DNA of 64,000 bases. Source: Chitinophagaceae bacterium (GTDB lineage Bacteria > Bacteroidota > Bacteroidia > Chitinophagales > Chitinophagaceae). The notes under the pieces were generated by a model. It saw only the letters and a list, made by a program, of their open reading frames with translations, was not told where the DNA came from and did not search any database. Below are positions 17,716 through 26,757 of this stretch, piece by piece. Position numbers and translations under genes: made by a program. The stretch's first letter is position 1. Every line of letters begins with the position of its first letter. Location of the stretch: contig JAIETM010000003.1 in NCBI GenBank assembly GCA_019745155.1, forward strand, positions 186,001-250,000, read 5' to 3'.

Positions 17716-17747
17716 CAAATATACTCGACAATGCCTTTATTCAGCAA
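17716..17747 (-). promoter_or_regulatory. Promoter of the small Cys/Lys-rich gene (TTG-N21-TATATTTG)
   Basis: On the minus strand TTG (17747-17745), 21 bases, then TATATTTG (17723-17716), with the ATG 25 bases after the box. Both the sequence and the spacing match the Bacteroidota sigma-A consensus. Confidence 0.65.
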
Positions 17748-17762
17748 GGCTTTCTGTTAAAA

Positions 17763-18419
17763 TTACCAGCTGGCCAGTACGGTTACACCACCTTTTACTA
17801 CCTCATTCAGCTGTACGTGAATCTTGGTACCTACCGGCAGCAGGAGGTCTACACGGCTGCCAAACTTGATGAATCCGTATTCATCGGTCTGCTTTACCTG
17901 CTGACCAACCTTGGTATAATTACAAATTCGCTTGGCCAGTGCACCGGCAATCTGCTTCACCAGAATCTCACCCTTTGTGTGCTTCAGCACCACAGACCAG
18001 CGTTCATTCTCAGTGGATGACTTTGGATGCCAGGCCACCAGGTATTTGCCCTTGTGGTATTGGTTGTACACCACTTCCCCGCTAACCGGATTGCGGTTGA
18101 CGTGTACGTTGGCCGGACTCATGAACACACTAAGCTGAATACGTTTATCCTTGAAATATTCCTCATCCACCACTTCTTCAATCACCACCACTTTACCGTC
18201 TGCGGGACAAACAATCTGGTTATCATTAACAGTGAGTGTTCTGTTGGGAATACGAAAGAATGAGACGATAAATAAGAATAGCGCTAAAGTCAAGACGAAA
18301 ATAGAGATCGTTAACCATGCCAGCGATTCACTGATAAATGCATAAGCCGTCAGGTTAATAATGCCGAAAATCAGTGCAGCAATGGCGATAGAAGTATAGC
18401 CTTCCCGGTGGATAGTCAT
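17763..18419 (-). CDS. psd: Phosphatidylserine decarboxylase (short form)
   Basis: 218 residues, the usual size of the short, archaetidylserine-decarboxylase-like form. Two membrane helices lie at the N-terminus (about 10-55). The enzyme region contains VCPADGKVVVIEE, VFMSPANVHVNRNP and, near the C-terminus, YGFIKFGSRVDLLLP. The Gly-Ser in FGSR is the self-cleavage site that produces the pyruvoyl group. The enzyme makes phosphatidylethanolamine from phosphatidylserine at the inner membrane. The cdsA gene lies directly upstream on the same strand, so the two form a phospholipid operon. Confidence 0.92.
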   Translation of the reverse strand: MTIHREGYTSIAIAALIFGIINLTAYAFISESLAWLTISIFVLTLALFLFIVSFFRIPNRTLTVNDNQIVCPADGKVVVIEEVVDEEYFKDKRIQLSVFMSPANVHVNRNPVSGEVVYNQYHKGKYLVAWHPKSSTENERWSVVLKHTKGEILVKQIAGALAKRICNYTKVGQQVKQTDEYGFIKFGSRVDLLLPVGTKIHVQLNEVVKGGVTVLASW

Positions 18420-18460
18420 TAGTAGAATTTGAGCGGCAAATATACGTATCTGCGCCTAGC

Positions 18461-19339
18461 TCAGAACAGCCAATACACAACCAGCCAGATAGCAGGTGCA
18501 GCGAGCAATAAGGAGTCGAAACGATCTAAAAAGCCTCCATGACCGGGCATGATACTGCCACTATCCTTGATATTGGCCAATCTTTTCAGTTTGCTCTCCA
18601 GCAAATCGCCCAATGTACCCACAATAGCTGCGACAACGGCTAGCAAAGCCATCGTGAACTGATGCGTTTGCCAATGGAGCAGCATACCGATCACCAAATA
18701 AGCAACTCCTCCCGTTAATACAATGCCCCCAATCGTGCCTTCCCAGGTTTTCTTAGGAGAGATAGGTGATAATGGCGTTTTACCAATCATGGAGCCAACG
18801 AAGTAGGCCATCGTATCATTCACCCACATACAACCAATGATGAATAAAGGAAAGAAAGCGAAATAATCCATACCCGGCTCCAGGATGGTGTTCTTGCGAC
18901 CAACCAGATTCATCAATAAAGCCAAACTCAGCGACAAATAAATCAATCCAAAAAAAGAATGGGCAATCAACTTGAGTTGCAGCTTTTTATTGAAAAGGAT
19001 TTCTACCAGCGGCAATACCACCACCATCAGCAAACACAACCACCAGCCAATTTCATGTAAATAGATAGTTTCCGTAAGCTGATAATTTTCATTCATCAAC
19101 CAGAGCATTAAGCCCCAACCTGCCAGCATTACACCATACTTGTGTAACTCATGAATACCTGCATAATCAGGATCAATCTTAGCCACAATCTTTTGATATT
19201 CCTGCCAGGCACCAAAATGTACCAAACTGAACAAAGCGAATAAAGTCCACTGATTGGTGAGCAACCCACCCAGCATCACTACCACAAAGACAACAGCTGT
19301 TAAGCTTCTTGCTTTAAGGGTTTGTAGATTTAATGCCAT
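18461..19339 (-). CDS. cdsA: Phosphatidate cytidylyltransferase
   Basis: 292 residues with about eight transmembrane segments and the CDP-alcohol signature SGSIMPGHGGFLDRFDSLL near the C-terminus; SPISPKKTWEG is the second conserved block. The enzyme makes CDP-diacylglycerol from phosphatidic acid and CTP, the precursor for all phospholipids. It lies in an operon with the DUF2007 gene upstream and psd downstream. Confidence 0.93.
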   Translation of the reverse strand: MALNLQTLKARSLTAVVFVVVMLGGLLTNQWTLFALFSLVHFGAWQEYQKIVAKIDPDYAGIHELHKYGVMLAGWGLMLWLMNENYQLTETIYLHEIGWWLCLLMVVVLPLVEILFNKKLQLKLIAHSFFGLIYLSLSLALLMNLVGRKNTILEPGMDYFAFFPLFIIGCMWVNDTMAYFVGSMIGKTPLSPISPKKTWEGTIGGIVLTGGVAYLVIGMLLHWQTHQFTMALLAVVAAIVGTLGDLLESKLKRLANIKDSGSIMPGHGGFLDRFDSLLLAAPAIWLVVYWLF

Positions 19340-19341
19340 GT

Positions 19342-19548
19342 TTAGTTTAATAAAGCTTGATTCAATAATTCGCGCGCCACATCTTTCAAATGCGATGGTA
19401 CATACACTTCAATATCTCCAAAATTGAGATAGCTGCTATCCATCTTATTCATAATCTGCACCGGAATCTCATTCTCTCTGAGCAAACCCTGCACAATACT
19501 TGCTTCTGCAGGATTTCGGGTAGCATATATTTTCAACCATTGACTCAT
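19342..19548 (-). CDS. DUF2007 (putative signal-transducing) protein
   Basis: 68 residues, with the DUF2007 pattern KIYATRNPAEASIVQGLLRE, EIPVQIMNK and DIEVYVPSHLKDVARELL. These small alpha/beta proteins resemble PII-like domains; the function is unknown. It overlaps the CPBP gene upstream by 4 bases (ATGA-type coupling) and is 2 bases from cdsA, so it is part of a tight CPBP-DUF2007-cdsA-psd operon. Confidence 0.85.
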   Translation of the reverse strand: MSQWLKIYATRNPAEASIVQGLLRENEIPVQIMNKMDSSYLNFGDIEVYVPSHLKDVARELLNQALLN

Positions 19549-20459
19549 CCTAGCAAAGTTTCCTGTGTATCATGCTGGTGTGCTGTCTGCACTTCATCAG
19601 ATGCTTTACGAAAATTCATCATCAACCAAACGATTGCTGCTAAAGCAATTAAACCAAACCATACAGGCATGGACTCATCAATCGCATCTTCAATCTTACG
19701 CCCCTTCTGTTGTGCCACAAATAGTGCAGTAATCACAAAAGCATTGTTGATGAAGTGCATCAAGATACTTAGCCAAAGATTTTTGCTGTAATAAAATACA
19801 TACCCAAGCAATAAACCAAGCGCTGTTCGAGATAGAAAGCCCATCACAGAAAAATGGATCGCACTGAACAAGATGGACGTAATCAAAATGCCCACAAATG
19901 CATTACGCGTTAAACCAACAGCCGTTTGTTGTACTGCGCCTCTAAATAAAATTTCTTCAAAGAGTGCTGGCAGCAAAGCGATCACCAGCAAAGCAAAGAG
20001 ATAATCCCCTACATTTTTAATGGTTGCAATCTTCAACACTTCACGCTTATAACTTTCCTCCATAGCATCTGCCATTTTTTTAAGCGATGCAGGAAGCTGA
20101 ATATATTCCATTACTTCTGCTAAGGCACCGCTCAAAGCCACTGCTGCTGCACTAATAAATAACACCAATAATATTTGGCGACTGCCCATCACACCATTAA
20201 AACCAAGGTGTTGCATTGGTTTATTGGAAACCACCATGGCAAAAATCAAGGCAGGTAAACAGATAATCAAAAATGAGCCAACACTGTTGAGTATGCCCAA
20301 TTGCCTGCCAGTACCGCCAATACTTCCATTCTCAATACGCACATCCATGGCGCTAGCCAATGCCTGCATGCCAAATGCACCCAAGATCATACAGACACCC
20401 ACAACACCCAGTAGTACTGCAACTTGTGCGGGCCAGTTTAGCCTGATTTGTGCTTTCAT
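19545..20459 (-). CDS. CPBP-family intramembrane metalloprotease
   Basis: 304 residues from the ATG at 20459, with about seven membrane segments. CPBP (Abi/CAAX protease) motifs: FEEILFRGAVQQ (EExxxR), SAIHFSVMGF and the last motif MHFINNAFV. The glutamates and histidines form a metal site inside the membrane. Known relatives process prenylated proteins or bacteriocin-related peptides; the target is unknown here. It heads the phospholipid operon and is divergent from dus; a second CPBP gene lies on the other side of dus. Confidence 0.87.
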   Translation of the reverse strand: MKAQIRLNWPAQVAVLLGVVGVCMILGAFGMQALASAMDVRIENGSIGGTGRQLGILNSVGSFLIICLPALIFAMVVSNKPMQHLGFNGVMGSRQILLVLFISAAAVALSGALAEVMEYIQLPASLKKMADAMEESYKREVLKIATIKNVGDYLFALLVIALLPALFEEILFRGAVQQTAVGLTRNAFVGILITSILFSAIHFSVMGFLSRTALGLLLGYVFYYSKNLWLSILMHFINNAFVITALFVAQQKGRKIEDAIDESMPVWFGLIALAAIVWLMMNFRKASDEVQTAHQHDTQETLLG

Positions 20460-20478
20460 AGAACCGAAAATAAGCACG

Positions 20479-20486
20479 TACATTTG
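20479..20486 (+). promoter_or_regulatory. Putative -7 box (TACATTTG) of dus
   Basis: Exact TAnnTTTG match 33 bases before the ATG at 20520. It lies inside the palindromic GTACATTTGCAAATG region between the divergent CPBP and dus genes. No well-spaced TTG was found. Confidence 0.4.
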
Positions 20487-20519
20487 CAAATGCAGCCCAC
20501 AGCTGCATTTATTTTTTGT

Positions 20520-21557
20520 ATGGTTCGAATCGGAAACATTGAATTACCTGATTTTCCCTTGTTGCTGGCGCCCATGGAAGATGTGAGCGATCCACCCTTT
20601 CGTGCGGTGTGCAAGGACAATGGTGCCGACCTCATGTACACTGAGTTTATCAGTAGTGAGGGGCTGATTCGTGATGCCATCAAGAGCCGTCAGAAGCTGG
20701 ATATTTTTGAAGAAGAGCGCCCCGTAGGTATTCAAATCTTTGGTGGCGATGAAGAAGCTATGGCCATGAGTGCCCGTATTGTGGAAACCGTGAATCCTGA
20801 TTTGCTCGATATCAATTTTGGTTGCCCTGTTAAAAAAGTTGTCACCAAAGGCGCCGGTGCTGCAGTGCTCAAGGATATTGAGTTGATGGAACGCCTCACA
20901 GCTGCTTGCGTACGCTCTACCAACTTACCTGTTACCGTAAAAACACGTTTGGGCTGGGATGATCAAAGCAAGAATATTGAAATAGTAGCAGAACGTTTAC
21001 AAGATTTAGGCATCAAAGCCTTATCGATACACGGTCGTACAAGAGCACAGTTGTACAAAGGTCATGCAGACTGGACACTGATTGGTAAAATCAAAAACAA
21101 TCCGCGCATACAGATACCCATCTTCGGAAATGGGGATATTGATTCGCCGGAAAAAGCACTGGAATACAAAAACCGATATGGTGTGGATGGTATCATGATA
21201 GGTCGCGCAGCCATTGGTTACCCATGGATCTTTAACGAGATCAAACATTTTCTGAAAACAGGTGAACACTTGCCACCACCTACCATTGAACAAAGAGTGG
21301 AAGTAATCCGTAAACACTTGAGTGGCTCCGTACAATGGAAGGGCGAGGTATTGGGCATTCTTGAAATGCGCAGACATTATGCCAACTACTTAAAAGGCTT
21401 ACCCAATATCAAAGAATACAGATTACAACTGTGTCAGCTGAAAACCTTGCCAGAGCTGAACGAAGTGTTGGACACAGTTATCAAAGCCTATACCGGCTAT
21501 CAGTTTGAACGCAGAAAGATTGATATGGATGCTATGGCTTATAGCTGTGGCGCTTGA
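20520..21557 (+). CDS. dusB: tRNA-dihydrouridine synthase
   Basis: 345 residues from the ATG at 20520; the open frame starts 24 codons earlier, but the FMN barrel begins at PLLLAPMEDVSD. The catalytic cysteine is in DINFGCPVKKVVTKGAGAAVL, and KTRLGWD and IHGRTRAQLYKG are the other conserved blocks. The enzyme reduces uridines in the tRNA D-loop using FMN and NADPH. The paralogue assignment as DusB is by likeness. The 3' end overlaps the convergent second CPBP gene by 19 bases. Confidence 0.9.
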   Translation: MVRIGNIELPDFPLLLAPMEDVSDPPFRAVCKDNGADLMYTEFISSEGLIRDAIKSRQKLDIFEEERPVGIQIFGGDEEAMAMSARIVETVNPDLLDINFGCPVKKVVTKGAGAAVLKDIELMERLTAACVRSTNLPVTVKTRLGWDDQSKNIEIVAERLQDLGIKALSIHGRTRAQLYKGHADWTLIGKIKNNPRIQIPIFGNGDIDSPEKALEYKNRYGVDGIMIGRAAIGYPWIFNEIKHFLKTGEHLPPPTIEQRVEVIRKHLSGSVQWKGEVLGILEMRRHYANYLKGLPNIKEYRLQLCQLKTLPELNEVLDTVIKAYTGYQFERRKIDMDAMAYSCGA

Positions 21558-22252
21558 TGTTGTTTGTCTACATAGACTTTTCCAAAGCGTTTCAACAAAA
21601 AGTAATTGCCAACAAAGAATAGCACTAATGGCAGGTATTGCACCAATACAAAAGCGATATAGCCCACTTGCACTGTATCGGTAGGTATTGGAACGAAAAT
21701 ACCTTTACCGATTTGTCCGCTAGAGAATAGGAAATTATTGGTGAAGTTCCAGGCAAAATGCATGGCGATGGGTGCATAGAGTGTAGCAGTTTTTAAGTAC
21801 GCATAGCCATACACCAATCCCGCTGTAGCAGTCAGCAAGAAAATGACCAGCATAGGTATGGGTTGGCCAAGTATTTCATAAGTGAACCAATGATAGACAC
21901 CAAAAGAAGCAGCTGATAGCCACAAAGCTTTTTTTGCACCCAGCCATTGAATCAGTAGATAAAACAAAGCACCGCGGAATATTAATTCTTCAAACAACAC
22001 AGACTTGATGTTCCACCAGATACCATTCGCTAAAAGCAGCAGAGAAAAATCCGGATTCATGCCCCATCGCTCACCAAACCACCAGCGCAAAGCATAACCA
22101 AGCAATGCTGAAAGCATCGTAAAAAGAAACAAACCCATACAAAATTGGAAAACAAGACTCGTGATGCGATAGCCTAATACTTGCAGGCTTGCTTTCGCAA
22201 GAAAATGCAGGATGATCCAGGAGAGTATCAGCTGTACGAGAATACCAAGCAT
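21539..22252 (-). CDS. Second CPBP-family intramembrane metalloprotease
   Basis: 237 residues with about six membrane segments. CPBP motifs: LFEELIFRGALFYLL (EExxxR), FGVYHWFTYE and MHFAWNFTNN. The sequence differs from the CPBP protein at 19545-20459, so it is a distant paralogue, not a recent duplicate. It begins 42 bases after the gpx stop on the same strand and may be the last gene of the ALDH-gpx transcript. Confidence 0.87.
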   Translation of the reverse strand: MLGILVQLILSWIILHFLAKASLQVLGYRITSLVFQFCMGLFLFTMLSALLGYALRWWFGERWGMNPDFSLLLLANGIWWNIKSVLFEELIFRGALFYLLIQWLGAKKALWLSAASFGVYHWFTYEILGQPIPMLVIFLLTATAGLVYGYAYLKTATLYAPIAMHFAWNFTNNFLFSSGQIGKGIFVPIPTDTVQVGYIAFVLVQYLPLVLFFVGNYFLLKRFGKVYVDKQHQAPQL

Positions 22253-22293
22253 ATGGTAAACTACTAATTTATCAGCTGCTGCAATAAAAATGA

Positions 22294-22950
22294 TTATCGG
22301 ATTTGCTCTAGCAGACGTTTATCTAATGGTGAAACAGTTTGCGCAAAAAAGCCAATGAGTTTTCCATCCGGAGCAATCAAATACTTACTGAAATTCCAAA
22401 CGGGGGCCTGACTACACCAGCCATTTTGTGCAGGATTGGTAAGCCACTGATAAATGGGTTGTTGGGATGCGCCCTTCACCACTGAAGCTTTCTCCGCCAA
22501 AGGGAAACTAACGCCGTAATTTTTTTGACAGAATGCAGCAATATCCTTGTTGCTCCCTTTTTCTTGATCTTTAAAATCATTGGCGGGAAAGCCGATCACC
22601 ACTAGCTTGTCCTTGTACTGCTGATAAAGACTTTCCAATTCTGTGTACTGACCTGTATAACCACAATCACTGGCCGTATTCACCAAGAGCAAATATTTGC
22701 CCTGATAATCTGCCAAGTTTAATGGTTGTCCATTGATGCCGGTTGTGCTCAATGCAAAAACTGATGATTTTGGTAATTGGTCATGCGTATTTAACTGAAC
22801 AGCTGCTTTACTGCCGAATAACTTTCCCGGCAGCATGATCAGGCTGTAAAACGATTTCATCAATGATTGTCTCCAGGTCATATCCTTTTGTTTCACTATT
22901 GTGAGTAACACTATAATGACAACCAGCCCGATGAATAGTTTGGTACGCAT
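22294..22950 (-). CDS. Glutathione peroxidase-like protein (cysteine type), membrane-anchored
   Basis: 218 residues. An N-terminal hydrophobic stretch (about 4-18) suggests an anchor or export. The thioredoxin-fold domain contains NTASDCGYTGQYTELESLY with the peroxidatic Cys, VIGFPANDF, and the PVWNFSKYLIAPDGKLIGFF block containing the Trp-Asn part of the active site. Such proteins reduce hydroperoxides, usually with thioredoxin. Its ATG overlaps the stop of the aldehyde dehydrogenase gene (TAATG), so translation is coupled. Confidence 0.9.
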   Translation of the reverse strand: MRTKLFIGLVVIIVLLTIVKQKDMTWRQSLMKSFYSLIMLPGKLFGSKAAVQLNTHDQLPKSSVFALSTTGINGQPLNLADYQGKYLLLVNTASDCGYTGQYTELESLYQQYKDKLVVIGFPANDFKDQEKGSNKDIAAFCQKNYGVSFPLAEKASVVKGASQQPIYQWLTNPAQNGWCSQAPVWNFSKYLIAPDGKLIGFFAQTVSPLDKRLLEQIR

Positions 22951-24317
22951 TAGCGAATCACCATTTTAAAGAGTTTGAGTTTACCATTGAGTGGCGGATA
23001 CTTGATGGCAGGATCGAACCAGGTTGGTGTTTTCATCACCGACTTCTTGTGACTAAACGTATCAAAACTGGCTTTGCCATGATACGCGCCAGTTCCACTG
23101 AAACCGCGACCGCCAAATGGCAGATGATGATTGGTGAGATGCCATGCCACGTTGTTAACGCAACCGCCACCAAATGACACTCGATCCATCCACCACTGCT
23201 CATTTTCCTTTGATGCGGTGAATACATAAAACGCCAATGGATTCTTATTACGCGCAATGATCTGCAAAGCTTCTTCTTTTGTTTCAAAGCTGATAATAGG
23301 CAATACCGGACCAAAGATTTCTTCTTGCATCACAGATGCATCTAATGATACTTCATCCATTAAGGTAGGTGCAATGTATAAGTTATCTGCGTTGGTTTGT
23401 CCCCCTACCAATACACGACCCTGTTGCAGGTATTGTTGAATACGTTGAAACTGTCTTGTATTGATGATCTTGCCATAATTACTACTCTGGCTAGGATCAT
23501 CACCAAAGAAATGGTGAATCGTTTTTTTCAGCGCTTCAATCAGTGCTTGCTTTTTGGATGTATGCACCAGCACATAATCTGCTGTCACGCACATTTGTCC
23601 GGCATTGGAAAACTTTGCTACGGCAATTCTTCTGGCAGTAACAGCAATATCTGCATCAGCTTCAACCACCACCGGACTTTTACCACCCAACTCTAATGTA
23701 ACTGGTACGAGTTTATCTGCGGCCAATTGATAAATGATTCTACCTACTGCAGTACTACCTGTGTAGAACACATGATCAAACGCAAACGACTGCATCATTT
23801 CAGGTACCACTTTCGCGCCATCACCTTGTACATAGCAGATGTAATTTTTATCGAAGACAGACTCTATGATCTGCTGCATCACTTTTTCTGTGGCAGGCGC
23901 ATGCTCACTTGGTTTCAATACCACACAGTTGCCAGCGGCAATTGCACCAATAAGCGGGTTAATCAATAATTGAAAAGGATAATTCCATGGAGCAATAATC
24001 AAGACCACACCCAAAGGCTCTGATACAATGCGACTGCTGGAAGGCAGGTTCAGCAAATTGGTGCGCACACGCTGTGGCTCCATCCAAGCTTTCAACTCAT
24101 TGATGGCATGACGCAGCTCTGTCAACACAATACCATTCTCGGTTACCCAACACTCTTCTTTTGATTTCTTTAAATCTGCATACAGCGCATCATAAATAGC
24201 TTGCTCATGTGCTTCGATGGCTTGTTTCAACTTTTGTAATTGTTGAAGACGGAAAGCATAGCTACGCGTTGCACCTGTATCAAAATAGTTTCTAAGGGCT
24301 TGTAATTGTTCCTGCAT
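22950..24317 (-). CDS. NAD(P)-dependent aldehyde dehydrogenase (ALDH3-type)
   Basis: 455 residues from the ATG at 24317, the length of class-3 aldehyde dehydrogenases. Visible are the cofactor region IIAPWNYPFQLLINPLIGA, the general base Glu in LELGGKSPVVV, the catalytic Cys in FSNAGQMCVTADYVLVH, and the closing block HLPFGGRGFSGTGAYHGK. It oxidises aliphatic or aromatic aldehydes to acids. Coupling to a glutathione peroxidase suggests both handle lipid-peroxidation products; that is inference. Confidence 0.92.
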   Translation of the reverse strand: MQEQLQALRNYFDTGATRSYAFRLQQLQKLKQAIEAHEQAIYDALYADLKKSKEECWVTENGIVLTELRHAINELKAWMEPQRVRTNLLNLPSSSRIVSEPLGVVLIIAPWNYPFQLLINPLIGAIAAGNCVVLKPSEHAPATEKVMQQIIESVFDKNYICYVQGDGAKVVPEMMQSFAFDHVFYTGSTAVGRIIYQLAADKLVPVTLELGGKSPVVVEADADIAVTARRIAVAKFSNAGQMCVTADYVLVHTSKKQALIEALKKTIHHFFGDDPSQSSNYGKIINTRQFQRIQQYLQQGRVLVGGQTNADNLYIAPTLMDEVSLDASVMQEEIFGPVLPIISFETKEEALQIIARNKNPLAFYVFTASKENEQWWMDRVSFGGGCVNNVAWHLTNHHLPFGGRGFSGTGAYHGKASFDTFSHKKSVMKTPTWFDPAIKYPPLNGKLKLFKMVIR

Positions 24318-24426
24318 ACAATCGTAATGAGTAATAAAAGTAATCAAAGCACCAGTGCTGGCGATTAATTCAACCGGGAAAGTGCGACTTTGTTTTGTGC
24401 ATCCTACTTTTACAGCAAATTAACCC

Positions 24427-24873
24427 ATGCATTTACCCGGATCGCACGAATATTTTATGCAGCAGGCTTTGAAAGAAGCCCAAGAAGCTTTTGATGCCGA
24501 TGAGGTACCGGTGGGTGCAGTAGTGGTGCTGGGCAACCGCATTATCGCGCGAGGCCATAACCAGGTAGAAAGATTGAACGACCCAACTGCTCATGCCGAG
24601 ATGATTGCTTTAACCAGCGCATTCAATACCCTTGGCGCCAAATACATTCCCGAAGCCACTTTATATGTTACACTCGAGCCCTGCCCGATGTGTGCCGGCG
24701 CCATCTATTGGGGTAAGATTGGCCGGATTGTTTATGGGGCTTCCGATGTGAAACAAGGCTATCAGGCTTTTTACAGCAAATCGCCCTTTCACCCTAAGGC
24801 GGAAATCTTGGGCGGTATCCTGGAAGGTCCCTGCGCTGAGTTGATGAAGGCCTTTTTCCGCAATAAGCGATAG
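24427..24873 (+). CDS. tadA: tRNA-specific adenosine deaminase
   Basis: 148 residues. The zinc-dependent deaminase motifs are HAEMIAL (His ligand and catalytic Glu) and PCPMCAGAIYWGKIGRIVYG (two Cys ligands). TadA converts A34 to inosine in tRNA-Arg(ACG). The AEMIA context and C-terminal FFRNKR tail agree with TadA more than with other deaminases of the family, such as guanine deaminase. Confidence 0.9.
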   Translation: MHLPGSHEYFMQQALKEAQEAFDADEVPVGAVVVLGNRIIARGHNQVERLNDPTAHAEMIALTSAFNTLGAKYIPEATLYVTLEPCPMCAGAIYWGKIGRIVYGASDVKQGYQAFYSKSPFHPKAEILGGILEGPCAELMKAFFRNKR

Positions 24874-24931
24874 GCATTTTCGACATCAGAAAGAATCTGG
24901 TTTCAGGCTTTCTGTCAAAACAGAATGGCGC

Positions 24932-24939
24932 TACATTTG
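24932..24939 (+). promoter_or_regulatory. Putative -7 box (TACATTTG) of the superoxide dismutase gene
   Basis: Exact TAnnTTTG match 36 bases before the ATG at 24976. No TTG at the expected spacing. Confidence 0.45.
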
Positions 24940-24975
24940 TTATCCTTTCAACAAACAAGCTAAAAACTATAGATT

Positions 24976-25581
24976 ATGGCATTTACACTCGCACCATTAC
25001 CCTATGCACACGATGCATTGGAACCGCATATTGATACAACAACCATGCAGATTCACCATGGTAAGCACCACCAAGCTTATGTAGACAACCTGAACAAAGC
25101 CATTGCTGGTACCCCTAACGAAGGCAAGAGCCTGGAGGAACTAGTTGCTGCTGCAGGTAGCATTTCTCCTGCTGTCCGTAACAATGGTGGCGGTCACTGG
25201 AACCACACTTTCTTCTGGGATAGTCTGGCGCCCAATGCAGGTGGTACGCCTACAGGTGCTTTAGCTGATGCGATTAACACTGCTTTTGGCAGCTTCGATG
25301 CATTTAAAGAGAAGTTTGCAGCTGCGGGCATGACTCGCTTCGGCTCAGGCTGGGCATGGTTGATTGTGAAAGATGGCAAACTGGAAGTAAGCTCTACGCC
25401 TAATCAGGACAATCCGCTGATGGATGTGGCTGAAGTAAAAGGCACACCAATTTTGGGTGCTGATGTTTGGGAACATGCGTATTACCTGAAATACCAGAAC
25501 CGCCGTGCTGATTATCTGGCCGCTTTCTGGAATGTGGTAAACTGGAATAAAGTAAGTGAACGTTTCGCTGCTGCGAAGTAA
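24976..25581 (+). CDS. sodA: Superoxide dismutase (Fe/Mn)
   Basis: 201 residues, the normal length. Metal ligands are the His in [17 protein letters not shown], the His in NHTFFWDSL and the [11 protein letters not shown] motif. [10 protein letters not shown] is the other hallmark. It converts superoxide to peroxide and oxygen. No signal peptide, so cytoplasmic. The metal cannot be decided from sequence. Monocistronic with a very strong terminator. Confidence 0.93.
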   Translation: MAFTLAPLPYAHDALEPHIDTTTMQIHHGKHHQAYVDNLNKAIAGTPNEGKSLEELVAAAGSISPAVRNNGGGHWNHTFFWDSLAPNAGGTPTGALADAINTAFGSFDAFKEKFAAAGMTRFGSGWAWLIVKDGKLEVSSTPNQDNPLMDVAEVKGTPILGADVWEHAYYLKYQNRRADYLAAFWNVVNWNKVSERFAAAK

Positions 25582-25605
25582 TTACCGGAAAATAGTCCTA
25601 AGTTT

Positions 25606-25634
25606 GAGTCACGCCAAAGCGTGACTCTTTTTTT
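25606..25634 (+). terminator. Strong intrinsic terminator of sodA
   Basis: 9-bp stem GAGTCACGC/GCGTGACTC with loop CAAA, followed by T7. Confidence 0.92.
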
Positions 25635-25649
25635 ATCGAAACCCGGATC

Positions 25650-26264
25650 ATGAGAAGAACTCTATTTATTCTGGCACTTGCTTCTGCATTCAGCACTTGT
25701 ACCAGTCACAATAAACGCATCCTGATACTATTTAAGGGCAATGCCGATATTGATGGCGACAAAAAAACGGTGGTTTTGAAAGGCGGAAGCGGACTAGGTG
25801 AAAAAGAGATTTTTTACAGCACAGGCGATATCATCAACCTTACCGTTACGCAGGAAGACAATAGTGCTGCTGAAGTTGCCATCAAAGAAGATGGTCTGCA
25901 TTTCCTGAATACCACTAAAGACACCATCTTAGGTAGTTATCAGGTATATAGCGATCCTAGCAAAGCTTCCAAGAACAGCATCTCGCAAGAGACCTTGCGT
26001 AAGAGCATCGATTCTTTGGAGTTATTGATCCAGAATAAGAATGTCAGTGCTGCGAATAGAAATTTCTTTCTGGCTCCCGGACAAGCAGCCAAACTTTCCG
26101 ATAACGTAGAAGCTTTTGTGGTTACGCCTTATCATCAGATGACTTCCATGGAAGGAAAAGATGGTAAAGCACCGGAAGTCTATCGTTTTTGGAGTATCAA
26201 AGAAATTAGGGAAACCATTGATAAGCTGAAGGGCTTTACCAAAGCGGAAGCACCTAAAGAATAA
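25650..26264 (+). CDS. Hypothetical secreted protein, unknown family
   Basis: 204 residues with an N-terminal signal sequence (MRRTLFILALASAFSTC); the Cys at 17 could be lipidated, though the -1 Thr makes a weak lipobox. The mature part has beta-rich stretches with KTVVLKGGSGLGEKEIFYSTG and a C-terminal FWSIKEIRETIDKL helix. I recognise no family. It starts 16 bases after the sodA terminator and is closed by its own terminator. Confidence 0.7.
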   Translation: MRRTLFILALASAFSTCTSHNKRILILFKGNADIDGDKKTVVLKGGSGLGEKEIFYSTGDIINLTVTQEDNSAAEVAIKEDGLHFLNTTKDTILGSYQVYSDPSKASKNSISQETLRKSIDSLELLIQNKNVSAANRNFFLAPGQAAKLSDNVEAFVVTPYHQMTSMEGKDGKAPEVYRFWSIKEIRETIDKLKGFTKAEAPKE

Positions 26265-26268
26265 AAAA

Positions 26269-26298
26269 ATCCCCCCACAAGTTTGTGGGGGGATTTTT
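26269..26298 (+). terminator. Bidirectional terminator between convergent genes
   Basis: 12-bp stem ATCCCCCCACAA/TTGTGGGGGGAT at 26269-26294, with A-runs on the left and T5 on the right. Shared by the hypothetical secreted protein gene and the CHRD gene. Confidence 0.92.
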
Positions 26299-26304
26299 GT
26301 TTCA

Positions 26305-26757
26305 TTAAAAGTTGATCTGACCACGTAATTCACCACCCGGATTGGCTGATGTGTGGATGTTTACATACCATTTACCAGCAAGCAAATCTTCTTCTTTCAA
26401 GGTCATATTATCGATCACTACTGTACCTGAGAATGTAGCTGTTGCTGCGGCTGTAAATCCGCTGATACCAGACAACACTCCGGCATTCACACCCGCTAAA
26501 GCAGGACCATGAATGTGCATGGCTGCAGGTGCACCACTCAAGTTATTCCAACGCAATGTATAACTCAGCACTTTGGTGCTCTTGTTATAAGATACATCCA
26601 TAGTTCCTGTAGCAGTAGTTGTAACTGCAGGCACTTCCTGTGCACCAGAAAGTGAGAGATTGGTTTTCGCAACAATCATGTTATCGTTTGTTTCTTTCTT
26701 ACATGCACTAAACAATAACAAGAAGGCTGACAATAAAGTAAAAAGTGATTTTTTCAT
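26305..26757 (-). CDS. CHRD-domain lipoprotein
   Basis: 150 residues. Lipobox LLFSAC at about 15-20, so the mature protein is a lipoprotein beginning CKKETND. The CHRD domain follows: LSGAQEVPAVTTTATGTMDV, LSYTLRWNNLSGAPAAMHIH and a C-terminal WYVNIHTSANPGGELRGQI. CHRD domains occur in extracellular proteins and are thought to bind ligands; the ligand is unknown. It is monocistronic and shares a terminator with the neighbour. Confidence 0.9.
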   Translation of the reverse strand: MKKSLFTLLSAFLLLFSACKKETNDNMIVAKTNLSLSGAQEVPAVTTTATGTMDVSYNKSTKVLSYTLRWNNLSGAPAAMHIHGPALAGVNAGVLSGISGFTAAATATFSGTVVIDNMTLKEEDLLAGKWYVNIHTSANPGGELRGQINF

